Assembly (NCBI GenBank): GCA_963746905.1
Contig: CAVVCY010000003.1
Location: forward strand, 310,001 to 374,000
DNA length: 64,000 bases
Direction: 5' to 3'
DNA from: JALYNX01 sp963746905
Lineage (GTDB): Bacteria; Actinomycetota; Acidimicrobiia; Spongiisociales; ZC4RG35
Shown: positions 50,417-59,031 of the stretch, one piece after another
Position numbering within the stretch: position 1 is the stretch's first letter
Layout: each line of letters starts with the position of its first letter
Made by a program: the position numbers and the translations under genes
The notes under the pieces: generated by a model
What the model saw: only the letters and a program-made list of their open reading frames with translations
Told to the model about the DNA's origin: nothing
The model's database searches: none

Positions 50417-51736
50417 CTATCCCCTCATCACCTGGGACAGGGCGGCGTGTGCCTCCATCTCGGCTCGGTGAGCGGTCTCGACCGCCCCGGCCAGCGATTC
50501 GAACAGCCCGTCGATCTCCCGGTCCGTCAGCTGTAACCCCGGCTCGAACTCGGCGGCCATGGCGTTGAGAGAAGCGGCCGAATCGGCCGCGGCGCCGTCG
50601 CCATCATCCCCTCGGCGCACCGCTTCCCGTCGACGGCGGGAGAGCTCCACCGCCTGTTCCAGCGGCTCGAATCCGTCCGGCAGGGTGGCGTCGCCAACGT
50701 CGTCCCAGGCATCGCCTGCGTGACGGTAGTGCTCGGCCACCTCGGTGAGGCCGGGACGCCCGAGCAATGCGGTTGCCTCGTCGAGGAACTCGGCGTAGAG
50801 GGGGCGCAACGAGCCACCAGCGATCCCGACGTCCGAGACTGCTTCGTGGGTGCTGCGCAACGCACCCCAGAGCCCGACTCGGTCTGCAAAGACCCTCTTC
50901 CAGCCCTTCCCGGTATCGGAGGTCATCATCCTGGCCCACTTCGAGAAGGCCGGCAGCGAGAACGAGTCCGATTTCGAAGCCAGATGCTCCACGGCATCGG
51001 CCAGACCAGCTTCGACGGCTCCCGACAGCCGGTCGGCAGTGAGGGCGTCCCCTGGCTCGACCACGACCATGCGGTTCTTGTAGGAGGGGATTCGGCCCCG
51101 CGGAGTCGCCATCGCCTCAACAGGAACGGTCAGGCGGGCTGAGTTCCGGTCGTCGACTTCATAGCGATCAGAGTCGACTCCCACGACGGCGATCGGATAG
51201 CCCCACTCTCCCGCCTCCTCCGGGGGAAGATGCCAGTAAGGCAGATCGGCGACGGATACGTCGACCATCACCGAATGACCCGTTTCTAACGCATCCTCGA
51301 GTTGGTGTCTCGCCTTGACCAAGCCCGAGGTCTGATCTCGCCGGAACTCGACCCCGACCCGATCGAGCAACGTGTCCAGCCAGCGGTCGGGGTATTGCCA
51401 GCGGTTGCGAAAACCGATGGTGACGATGCGACGACCGCCCGGGGCATGGGGAGAAGGCCTGTGGTCGCTCTCTGGCGCGAACTCCCACAGTATGTAACCG
51501 GCGCCGAGCCCACCTCCGATCCCGAGCAGGAGAGCCTCGGACAATCGACCGTCGGGGCCGCCTATCCCGGTATCACCGAGCACCCGAGCCAGGGCCGAGG
51601 TGTCGGGATGGACCCCGACATCGGGGATATGCCCCTCCCCGCCCACCACTTGGCGGCGGGCGGTCATGTAGCTCTCGCCGGTCTTGGCCATGCGGGCGCG
51701 GATGAGCTCTTTGAGTTTCTTGTGCGCAGTCATCAT
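50417..51736 (-). CDS. BtrH N-terminal/DUF4872 domain protein
   Basis: This 439-residue protein starts with a small basic helical region (KKLKELIRARMAKTGESYMTARRQV), then a BtrH_N domain (~75-240: LLLGIGGGLGAGYILWEF, QYPDRWLDTLLDRVG, VMVDVSVADLPYW) and a C-terminal DUF4872 region (~260-380). BtrH is an acyltransferase of butirosin synthesis with a papain-like or cysteine-protease-like fold, but homologues in non-producers are unstudied. The usual N-terminal Cys of BtrH_N is not apparent (TGIGG instead of an early CG). It lies between the two carboxylase subunits on the opposite strand. Two adjacent ATGs can start it. Confidence 0.75.
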   Translation of the reverse strand: MMTAHKKLKELIRARMAKTGESYMTARRQVVGGEGHIPDVGVHPDTSALARVLGDTGIGGPDGRLSEALLLGIGGGLGAGYILWEFAPESDHRPSPHAPGGRRIVTIGFRNRWQYPDRWLDTLLDRVGVEFRRDQTSGLVKARHQLEDALETGHSVMVDVSVADLPYWHLPPEEAGEWGYPIAVVGVDSDRYEVDDRNSARLTVPVEAMATPRGRIPSYKNRMVVVEPGDALTADRLSGAVEAGLADAVEHLASKSDSFSLPAFSKWARMMTSDTGKGWKRVFADRVGLWGALRSTHEAVSDVGIAGGSLRPLYAEFLDEATALLGRPGLTEVAEHYRHAGDAWDDVGDATLPDGFEPLEQAVELSRRRREAVRRGDDGDGAAADSAASLNAMAAEFEPGLQLTDREIDGLFESLAGAVETAHRAEMEAHAALSQVMRG

Positions 51737-51979
51737 CGATCTCCACGGACTGCCGCCCCAGACCCACACCCTGTCCGGCGGCCGTCACGGGGTCGACGAC
51801 ACTCGGTATCGCTCCGATGACAGAGGCCACCTTTCCCTGCGCTTTGCCAGACGGTGTGGGCGCCCGGTCTGCAGGTGAGGCGTAGGAGCACGCCTGAACC
51901 TGAGGCTAGCGCGCTGACCGGAATCGATCACCCAATGTCGGACCATTTGATGCCTGACCGGTGCCCGGCCGCGTCAATC
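51737..51979. other. Intergenic region, no gene recognised
   Basis: These 243 bases lie between the DUF4230 gene and the BtrH_N gene, both minus strand, and should hold the promoter of the latter. Only very short frames occur, none with a ribosome site or a plausible product. I see no tRNA cloverleaf, no strong terminator and no member of either repeat family. Confidence 0.5.
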
Positions 51980-52693
51980 TCAGCCGGTGAATTCGACGAT
52001 CACGTCGCGGTAGCCGAGACCCATCAGGAAGTCGGTGAGCACCTGGCGGGCGTTGGCCTCGGCCTTGGTAAGAATCCCGTCGTCGAGAGCGCTCTGAACC
52101 AGGACATCCTCGGCGACCTGACGGGCGTCGGTCTCCAGACGGGGATCACCCTTGGTGAAGATCCCGGTGTCACGGTCGAGGATCTGCGTCGCCTCGTTGT
52201 CAACCGAGACATACTGGATCTCCGCGGCAGGCACGGTGATCTCGACCACGCCCGTGTCGTCTAGAGACACATTCCGGACTGAGATCCCGCTCAGGTCGAT
52301 GCCGGCGCCGATCTTGGCGACCGCAAACAGCTGGAGGCTGTCTCCGCGGGCCCATGACAACCATCCCTTGTCGGTCCCCTTGTCGACAATCGTGTACTGC
52401 ACGGTCTCAACCGTTGTCAGGTTGGACATATCACGGATCGAGCTGATGATCACCGGGCCGATCTGCTGATACGGCTCCGGCTCGAAGACTGCGGCCAGAT
52501 CAGAGGGTGTGGGCACCGAGTCGACCAGGTTGCGAATACTCGAAATCACGAACGTCCCAATGACAACGAGCAATGCGATGACAGCGAGCCCGATGGTGAT
52601 CGGGATGAATCCATACCTCCGCCGTGGCGCGGGTGCCGGAGCCGGTTGTGAGACCGCCTCGGTCTCTCTTTCCATGACCTGTGTTTCGCTCAT
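51980..52693 (-). CDS. DUF4230-domain membrane-anchored protein
   Basis: This 237-residue protein has a short cytoplasmic head rich in Pro/Ala/Arg, one membrane helix (FIPITIGLAVIALLVVIGTFVI) and an extracellular DUF4230 domain (~75-237; VETVQYTIVDKG, VRNVSLDDTGVVEITVPAAEI, ILDRDTGIFTKGDPRLE). The domain is widespread, sometimes linked with stomatin/band-7-like logic, but unassigned. ATG 52693 is used; six upstream codons in frame have little support. It diverges from the carboxylase alpha gene with 90 bases between. Confidence 0.8.
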   Translation of the reverse strand: MSETQVMERETEAVSQPAPAPAPRRRYGFIPITIGLAVIALLVVIGTFVISSIRNLVDSVPTPSDLAAVFEPEPYQQIGPVIISSIRDMSNLTTVETVQYTIVDKGTDKGWLSWARGDSLQLFAVAKIGAGIDLSGISVRNVSLDDTGVVEITVPAAEIQYVSVDNEATQILDRDTGIFTKGDPRLETDARQVAEDVLVQSALDDGILTKAEANARQVLTDFLMGLGYRDVIVEFTG

Positions 52694-52783
52694 TTCGACG
52701 CGTTTCCTCAATAGCTAGTCGGGATGACAGTGATACGACGTCGTGAGCCCGGGATAAGTTCCACCAGTAGCCTCGTTCCACCG

Positions 52784-54709
52784 ATGATCCGGAGAGTCCT
52801 GGTAGCCAACCGCGGGGAGATCGCCCGGCGAGTGTTTCGCACCTGTCGGCTGATGAGGATAGAAACAGTTGCGGTTTACTCACACCCCGACGCCGGCGAA
52901 CCGCACGCCAATGAAGCGGGGCAGGCCATCCTCCTCCCCGGAGCTACCGCCTCCGAGACCTATCTAAATCGCAAGGCGGTCCTCGCCGCGGCCAGAGAGT
53001 CCGGTGCCGACGCCATCCACCCGGGATACGGCTTTCTCTCCGAGAACGCCGAATTCGCCCGGGAAGTGATCGAGTCCGGTCTTACCTGGATCGGGCCCTC
53101 ACCTGATGCCATCGAAGTCATGGGCTCCAAGCTGGCGTCGAAACAGCTCGTGGAAGAGGTTGGAGTGCCCACCCTTCCCGCGGTTGACCTGACCGGGCTC
53201 GACCAGAGGTCGGTCATGGATGCCGCCGGAGCCATCGGCTATCCGGTCCTGGTGAAGGCCAGCGCCGGCGGTGGTGGCAAAGGCATGCGGGTCGTCGAGT
53301 CACCAGAAAGCCTGATTGAAGCCGTCGCCGGGGCGCAGAGGGAGGCCGCGGCCTCATTTGGGGATGACACGGTGTTTCTGGAGAAGTATCTAGCTGGCCC
53401 ACGGCATATCGAGATCCAGGTGATCGGAGACAAACACGGAAACCTGGTGTCCCTCTTCGAACGAGAGTGCTCGATTCAGCGACGCCACCAGAAGATCATC
53501 GAGGAGGCACCTTCGGTGGCCATCGACGCGACCCTCCGCGACCGGATGGGCACGGCGGCGATCCTGGTGGCCGGAGCGGCTGGTTATGTGGGAGTTGGAA
53601 CCGTCGAGTTCCTGGTCGAGGGCGGAGAGTTCTGGTTTCTGGAGATGAACACCCGGCTTCAGGTGGAGCATCCGGTGACGGAGCTGACCACCGGTCTCGA
53701 TCTGGTTCAACTTCAGATCGAAGTCGCCGACGGCCGGCCGCTGCCATCCCAGGCCCTGCGCCCAACGACCCACGGCCACGCCATCGAGGCCCGGCTCTAC
53801 GCCGAGGACCCTGCTCACGACTTTCTACCCGTAACCGGTCAGATCCATCGGTTCTCGTTTGGCGACGCTCTCGGGCTTCGGCTCGACTCCGGAGTGGAGG
53901 CTGGATCGACGATCTCGGTCCACTACGACCCGATGCTGGCCAAGGTGATCACCCACGCCCCGACCAGGGAGGAAGCTGCGTCGGCACTGGCCGACATCCT
54001 GCGTCACGCTGCGATCCACGGCCCAATCACCAACCGGGAGCTGCTGGTGCGAATTCTCGAGCACGAGGACTTCCGGCGAGGAGCGATCGATACTCATTTT
54101 CTGGAGAGCCACGACCTGCACGATCTTGCCTCCCCACTTGTCGGCGAGGACGAAGCCCACCTGGGAGCAGTTGCAGTTGCGATTGCGGATCGGCTCCATC
54201 GCCAACAACAGGCACCTGTGTTGAGCACTATCAAACCTGCATGGCGGAACTCACCGAGTCAAGCCCAGACGGCCACCTATCGATGGGGCGACTCGGAAAT
54301 CGATGTCGACCTCGGCGACATAGTCGTCGTGGTCTCCGAGAGCCCGAACCTGGTGGTTTTCGATGTCGACGGCGATCGCTTTGAGTTCGCCATCGATCGA
54401 TCCGGGCCGACCCGCTTTGTCGACGGCCCTTCAGGGCCATCGCTGCTCGAAGAGGTGCCTCGATTCACAAATGCCGCCGTCGAGGAAAGCCCCGGCTCGC
54501 TCCACGCCCCGATGCCCGGTCGGGTGATCCGTGTCGAAGTCGCGGTGGGAGACACAGTTCAGGTGGGCCAGACCCTGATGGTTCTGGAGGCGATGAAGAT
54601 GGAGCACACGCTGCGCTCTCCTTTGGCCGGGACCGTGGTCACGGTCAATGCTGCCCCAGGGGAGCAGACTGCGTCCGGCGACGTCCTGGTGGTTGTGGAG
54701 ACGTTCTAG
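52784..54709 (+). CDS. Acyl-CoA carboxylase, biotin carboxylase/biotin carrier (alpha) subunit
   Basis: This 641-residue alpha subunit has biotin carboxylase (~1-445) with RVLVANRGEIARRVFRT, the ATP-grasp loop VKASAGGGGKGMRVV, HIEIQVIGDKHGN and EFWFLEMNTRLQVEHPVTE, a linker domain, and a C-terminal biotinyl domain with EAMKMEH around the biotinylated lysine. It should pair with the carboxyltransferase at 48.8-50.4 kb to carboxylate an acyl-CoA such as 3-methylcrotonyl-CoA. TAGCCT lies 10 nt before the ATG; an open frame of 20 more codons upstream is not family-like. Confidence 0.94.
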   Translation: MIRRVLVANRGEIARRVFRTCRLMRIETVAVYSHPDAGEPHANEAGQAILLPGATASETYLNRKAVLAAARESGADAIHPGYGFLSENAEFAREVIESGLTWIGPSPDAIEVMGSKLASKQLVEEVGVPTLPAVDLTGLDQRSVMDAAGAIGYPVLVKASAGGGGKGMRVVESPESLIEAVAGAQREAAASFGDDTVFLEKYLAGPRHIEIQVIGDKHGNLVSLFERECSIQRRHQKIIEEAPSVAIDATLRDRMGTAAILVAGAAGYVGVGTVEFLVEGGEFWFLEMNTRLQVEHPVTELTTGLDLVQLQIEVADGRPLPSQALRPTTHGHAIEARLYAEDPAHDFLPVTGQIHRFSFGDALGLRLDSGVEAGSTISVHYDPMLAKVITHAPTREEAASALADILRHAAIHGPITNRELLVRILEHEDFRRGAIDTHFLESHDLHDLASPLVGEDEAHLGAVAVAIADRLHRQQQAPVLSTIKPAWRNSPSQAQTATYRWGDSEIDVDLGDIVVVVSESPNLVVFDVDGDRFEFAIDRSGPTRFVDGPSGPSLLEEVPRFTNAAVEESPGSLHAPMPGRVIRVEVAVGDTVQVGQTLMVLEAMKMEHTLRSPLAGTVVTVNAAPGEQTASGDVLVVVETF

Positions 54710-55927
54710 CGAGCGCCGGCCAGAGTCCCCAGCACCAATTCGATGTCGCCTTCGGTGTGGTCGGCGTTGACCTGGAACCTGATCTCCTCTGCCCCCTTCG
54801 GCACCACGGGAAAGTTGAGACCGGTGGCCAGGATTCCGTGGTCGTACAGGTGCTTGACCAGTGACGAGGTCCGCTCGGTGTCCCTCACCATCAAGGGGAC
54901 CACCGGGTGCGGCCCGGGAATGGTCTCGAAGCCAAGGTCGACCAAGCCCGACTCGAACTTCGCGGTCATCGCAGCCAGGTGGGCCAGCGCGGCGAAACCC
55001 TCTTCGGACTCGACCAAATCCAGTGCCGCGATCGAGGCGGCCGCCTCTCCCACCGTGATCGGATTGGAGTAGATGTACATCGGAGCCTTCTCCCGCAAAT
55101 AGGAGACAAGGGGCTCGCTGCCCGTCACGTATCCGCCGTTGACCCCAAAACCCTTGCCCAGCGTTCCGATCAAGACATCCGCTGGCCCTGATCCGGTCAC
55201 CTCCTCGGTGCCCCGCCCGGTTGGGCCGTAGGCGGCCACACCGTGCGAATCATCGACAACGACAACGACGTTCTCCGGAAAGTCGGCGTCGTGGGCTCGG
55301 GCAATCCGTTGGAGCGCCGCCAGGTCAACGTGGTCACCACGCATCGAAAAGACGCCATCGGTGACAACCACAACTCGGGTCGCGGTCCCGACCGCACGCC
55401 CCAATTGCCGATCCAGCTCTTCGAGATCGAGATGGGGATACACCTCTCTTGCAGCTGGTCGGGTCATTCGAAGCCCGGTGATGATGCAGTTGTGGTTCAG
55501 CTCGTCGGAAAGGACGACCGTTTCGGATGTGATGAGAGAGGTCAAAGTCGAGACCACCGCGGCATACGCGGACGAGAAGATCATTGCCCGCTCCCGGCCA
55601 TGGAAGCGTGCGAGCCTCAGCTCGAGGTCGACATGGGGCCGAAAGGTGCCTGATATGAATCTCACCGCCCCCGGGCCCGCGCCGAATTCCCGCGTGGCGG
55701 TCTCCTCTGCGGTCGATCACGGCCGGGTGTCGGGCCAGGCCCAGATACCCATTCGAGTTCATCCGCAGAAACTCTTGGTCGGACCCTGCCAGACGGAATC
55801 GGGGACCTCGCCCTTGGTCAGCAGGTATCACCCCGATGATCACCGACTCCAGGCCTTTGCTGGTGCCGGCCGCGGCCATGACTTCGACTTCTCCACTGAG
55901 AACGGCATCGAGTCGATCGTGAGCCAT
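54706..55927 (-). pseudogene. Kbl/BioF-type alpha-oxoamine synthase, one-base frameshift
   Basis: The gene is of the glycine C-acetyltransferase / 8-amino-7-oxononanoate synthase family. The first frame (from ATG 55927) gives FLRMNSNGYLGLARHPAVID, then loses family sequence near 55705-55712. The next frame resumes with TATREFGAGPGAVRFISGT and contains VVVVDDSHGVAAYGPTGRGTEE and the PLP-lysine motif IGTLGKGFGVNGG, ending at 54706. One surplus base explains the break; repaired length would be ~406. RFISGT favours Kbl over BioF. Its 3' end overlaps the convergent carboxylase gene by 4 bases. Confidence 0.82.
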
Positions 55928-55964
55928 GACACCACGGGTTTAGCAGAGTCCTAGTGTCACTGGC

Positions 55965-56846
55965 ATGACACGGCTGGGCTTCATCGGGCTGGGAATCATG
56001 GGCCACGGGATGGCGTCCAACCTGCTCTTCTCGGGGAACCCGGCAATGGTGTGGAATCGGACTCCCGAGAAGGCCGTCGACCTCGTCTGCGACGTCGCAA
56101 CCAGTCCTCGGGAGCTCGGCGAGCAGAGCGACATCGTGATGATCTCGGTGTCCAACACTTCTGCCGTGGAGGAAGTCGTGTTTGGCGAGTCGGGTGCAAT
56201 TCACGAAATGCGTGAAGGGACCGTCATCGTCGATCACTCGACGATCTCACCAAGTGCAACCAAGGATTTCGCATCACGTGCCCAGCAGAAGGGAGTGGTG
56301 TGGCTCGACGCTCCGGTGTCCGGCGGGTCCGAGGGTGCGGTCAATGGCACCCTGGCCATCATGGTCGGCGGACCGCCGGAGGCTCTGGAAACGGTGCGGC
56401 CCTACCTCGAGACCTACTCGAAGTCGATCGTGCATGTCGGAGCTCAGCCCGGTGCCGGTCAGATGGTGAAACTGATGAACCAGATCCTGGTGGTCTTGAA
56501 CGAGCTCGCGGTCTCGGAGGCTCTGCTGCTCGGGCAGGCCGCCGGCATCGACCTGGCGACCGCGATTTCGGCGGTGGAAGGCGGAGCCGCGGGATCGTGG
56601 ATGCTCACCAATCGCGGACCACAGATGGTCGCTCGGGACTGGCGGCCTGGCTTCACCATCGACCTCCAGCAGAAGGACCTGCGACTCGTTCTCGATACCG
56701 CCGACGAACTGGGTGTCCCCTTGCCGGGCGCCGCCCTCGTCTTCCAGCTCTACAGGGCGCTACAGACCCGTGGCCTGGGACAGGAAGGCAACCATGCCCT
56801 GGTCAAGGCGCTCGAGGAGATGGCCGGAATCGAAATCGGGACTTGA
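55965..56846 (+). CDS. 3-hydroxyisobutyrate dehydrogenase-family oxidoreductase
   Basis: This 293-residue beta-hydroxyacid dehydrogenase has the N-terminal cofactor motif RLGFIGLGIMGHGMASNLL, the substrate motif WLDAPVSGGSEGAVNGTLAIMVGG, and the catalytic-lysine motif GAGQMVKLMNQILVVLNE. These mark the HIBADH / tartronate-semialdehyde reductase / GLYR group. WNRTPEK after strand 2 suggests NADP use (Arg following Asn). Valine or glyoxylate-type pathways are both possible; the acyl-CoA genes nearby favour the former. TAGTGT lies 7 nt before the ATG. Confidence 0.88.
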   Translation: MTRLGFIGLGIMGHGMASNLLFSGNPAMVWNRTPEKAVDLVCDVATSPRELGEQSDIVMISVSNTSAVEEVVFGESGAIHEMREGTVIVDHSTISPSATKDFASRAQQKGVVWLDAPVSGGSEGAVNGTLAIMVGGPPEALETVRPYLETYSKSIVHVGAQPGAGQMVKLMNQILVVLNELAVSEALLLGQAAGIDLATAISAVEGGAAGSWMLTNRGPQMVARDWRPGFTIDLQQKDLRLVLDTADELGVPLPGAALVFQLYRALQTRGLGQEGNHALVKALEEMAGIEIGT

Positions 56847-56854
56847 AGGCCGGG

Positions 56855-57301
56855 TTAGCCGAGGAGGTCCTCTTTCACCCTTGCGACGTGACCGGTCGCC
56901 TTGATGTTGCGGTAGGCCTTCTCGATTGACCCGTCGGGGCCGAGGACAAAGGTGGAGCGGATCAAGCCCTCACTGGTCCTACCATACAACGTCTTCTCAC
57001 CCCAGGCACCCAGCTCGTCGGCAAGAGCGTGGTCCTCGTCGGAGAGAAGATCGAAGTTGAGGCCTTCCTTCTCCCGGAACTTCGCATTCCGTGACGGCTT
57101 GTCGGGGCTGACCCCGACGATGTCGTAACCGGCGGTAGTGAACTCCTGATAACTGTCCCTGAAGTCACACGATTCGAGGGTGCATCCCGGCGTCATCGCT
57201 GCCGGGTAGAAGAACATCACGAGACGACGGCCCGCAAAATCGGCGGACGACACACGCTCGCCGTCCTGATTCAAGAGATCGAAAGTAACTGTGTCGGCCA
57301 T
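56855..57301 (-). CDS. bcp: Thiol peroxidase, Bcp/PrxQ type
   Basis: This 148-residue peroxiredoxin Q has peroxidatic Cys40 and resolving Cys45 in AAMTPGCTLESCDFRD, with a conserved Arg later in LIRSTFVLGPDG. It reduces hydroperoxides using thioredoxin. Start at 57301, with TAGCCT at 57308-57313 on the minus strand, 6 nt before the ATG and no ribosome site, one of the clearest leaderless cases. Its stop is 8 bases from the convergent dehydrogenase gene. Confidence 0.94.
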   Translation of the reverse strand: MADTVTFDLLNQDGERVSSADFAGRRLVMFFYPAAMTPGCTLESCDFRDSYQEFTTAGYDIVGVSPDKPSRNAKFREKEGLNFDLLSDEDHALADELGAWGEKTLYGRTSEGLIRSTFVLGPDGSIEKAYRNIKATGHVARVKEDLLG

Positions 57302-57322
57302 GCGGCGAGGCTACCCGATCGC

Positions 57323-58261
57323 TCAAGTTGCTTCGGCAGCCGCCTCTTTCGCCTCTGGGGATTGGAGGAAGATCGAACCGCCTGCAAGCAGGCTGAGCCC
57401 GGCCGGAAGCCAGTAGGACACGAGCCTGAACACCAATACCGGGGCCAAAGTGGTCGAGGCCGGAAATCCGTAGGCAGTGAGTATGAACACCAGGCTGCCC
57501 TCGGTGATCACCAGGCCGCCGGGGGTGCCAGGGAGCCCACCGGCAAGTGAGGAGATACCGAAGGCGGCGGCCACCTGGAAGACGCCAACATCGATCCCGA
57601 AGGCATGCATCACAAGACCGAACGCCGCAGCCTCGAGGATTATCCGCGCCCAGATGTACAGCTGGGATTCCAGATCGGGGAGGTGGTCGATCATTGAGGC
57701 GTCGAGCCGCTTGCGGATTGCCTGGGGGAAGAAGCGCTTGAGGGATCCCAGCTTCCCAGACCCGAACATCAGCAAAAGACCGGCGACCAGAACGAACGGC
57801 GCCAGGACCACGAGGCTGAACGACAGGATCTGCGCGCTCTCTCTTGGGCGAGCAACCAGCAGGCCAACTCCGGTCATCACCAGAAGGGCGGCATAGTTGA
57901 GGAGAACGGTCCTGATGGCTGCGCCGGTGGTGCCCTTCTCCTCATCACGGACGGTCCAGGCCATGGCGACCGGGGTTATCGCCCCGCCCGCCGGGATGAG
58001 GCGGGCAACGCCCGCACCGACCAGCGCACCCTTGAACGCGCTGAAGGGGCGCAGCGAGCCACCGGCTTCCTCGACCGACTCTTTGAAGAGCAGGCCGAAG
58101 AACCATTTGGCGCTGATCTGGGCCAGAGCCGCCACTGAAACCAGGCCCCAGGCGTAAGTGCTCATCGGAGGCAACTCGAAGTTGTTGAAGACGAAAACGG
58201 CAGCACCGATGTAAACAACCGCCGAGATTCCGGCGATGATGGCGACCCGCTTCGGGCTCAC
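57323..58261 (-). CDS. Flippase-like integral membrane protein (UPF0104/LPG synthase TM family)
   Basis: This 312-residue protein has eight or so hydrophobic helices and family features ALVGAGVARLIPAGGAITPVAMAW and SSLAGGLPGTPGGLVITEGSLV. Such domains (Pfam LPG_synthase_TM) occur in MprF flippases and in stand-alone lipid-linked-substrate transporters. The synthase half of MprF is absent. Its start overlaps the plsY stop by 4 bases, so it is made with the acyltransferase of phospholipid synthesis, suggesting lipid handling. Confidence 0.82.
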   Translation of the reverse strand: MSPKRVAIIAGISAVVYIGAAVFVFNNFELPPMSTYAWGLVSVAALAQISAKWFFGLLFKESVEEAGGSLRPFSAFKGALVGAGVARLIPAGGAITPVAMAWTVRDEEKGTTGAAIRTVLLNYAALLVMTGVGLLVARPRESAQILSFSLVVLAPFVLVAGLLLMFGSGKLGSLKRFFPQAIRKRLDASMIDHLPDLESQLYIWARIILEAAAFGLVMHAFGIDVGVFQVAAAFGISSLAGGLPGTPGGLVITEGSLVFILTAYGFPASTTLAPVLVFRLVSYWLPAGLSLLAGGSIFLQSPEAKEAAAEAT

Positions 58262-58920
58262 GGGGTCAGCGGTTCGTCAACCGTGTGTGGGAAGTCGTGA
58301 TCGCCCGGGTCAGAATCAAAGACAGCCCTCCGCAACGAAGGCCTCACCCCGCGCTCGCTCTCGGGGTTGCCCTGGATCCGTCGACCCATGAGCACACCTG
58401 AAAGCAGGAGAAGGAACAGATACTCAGTCGGTGGCCGGCCCATGGCGATGGCAACGACCGGGAGCAGACCCCAGCCGAGAAACCCGGCTACACCTCCGCC
58501 GATCTTCCAGCCGGCAACTGCCCAACCTGTGGTCCAAACGAGGAGCACCGGGTCGAGGCCCATGACCACGCCGACCGAGGTGGCGAGGCCACGCCCCGAG
58601 CGACCCCTGATGAATATCGACCAGTTGTGCCCGATGACCGCAGCCAGGCCCGCCAAGCCTGCGGCGCCCGGACCGAGGCCCATCTCCTTAGCAATGAGAA
58701 CGGGGATTAGGCCCTTGAATCCATCGAGGAGGCCAGCAGCAAGTCCCCACCACTTCCCGACGCTCTTGGTGAGGTTGCCGGCGCCGATGTTCCCGCTGCC
58801 TACCTCACGCAGGTCGACCCCGTTGATCCGCGCCAGCACCTGGGCGAATGGAATCGACCCCAACAGGTAGGCCGCCACCAAGAGGAGCGGCCAATACACG
58901 AGGGAAATAGACCCTGGCAT
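58258..58920 (-). CDS. plsY: Acyl-phosphate glycerol-3-phosphate acyltransferase
   Basis: This 220-residue membrane enzyme makes lysophosphatidate from acyl-phosphate. Motifs: AYLLGSIPFAQVLAR at the first helix, DLREVGSGNIGAGNLTKSVGK (phosphate loop with GSGNIGA), and IGHNWSIFIRGRSGRGLATSVG (His and Gly-rich loop). The ~30-residue acidic C-terminal tail after the last helix is longer than usual. The 111-base region between it and the divergent aldehyde dehydrogenase gene holds TAGTGT 10 nt before the ATG. Confidence 0.92.
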   Translation of the reverse strand: MPGSISLVYWPLLLVAAYLLGSIPFAQVLARINGVDLREVGSGNIGAGNLTKSVGKWWGLAAGLLDGFKGLIPVLIAKEMGLGPGAAGLAGLAAVIGHNWSIFIRGRSGRGLATSVGVVMGLDPVLLVWTTGWAVAGWKIGGGVAGFLGWGLLPVVAIAMGRPPTEYLFLLLLSGVLMGRRIQGNPESERGVRPSLRRAVFDSDPGDHDFPHTVDEPLTP

Positions 58921-59031
58921 CCGGCACGAGACACTAGTGGCCGATGGCCTCTTTGTTACCCCAGGACTGGCCGTGGGGGCTCAGACAGTTGATATCGTCG
59001 GTTCGCTGCAGACTCACGACGGAGGCCGCCG

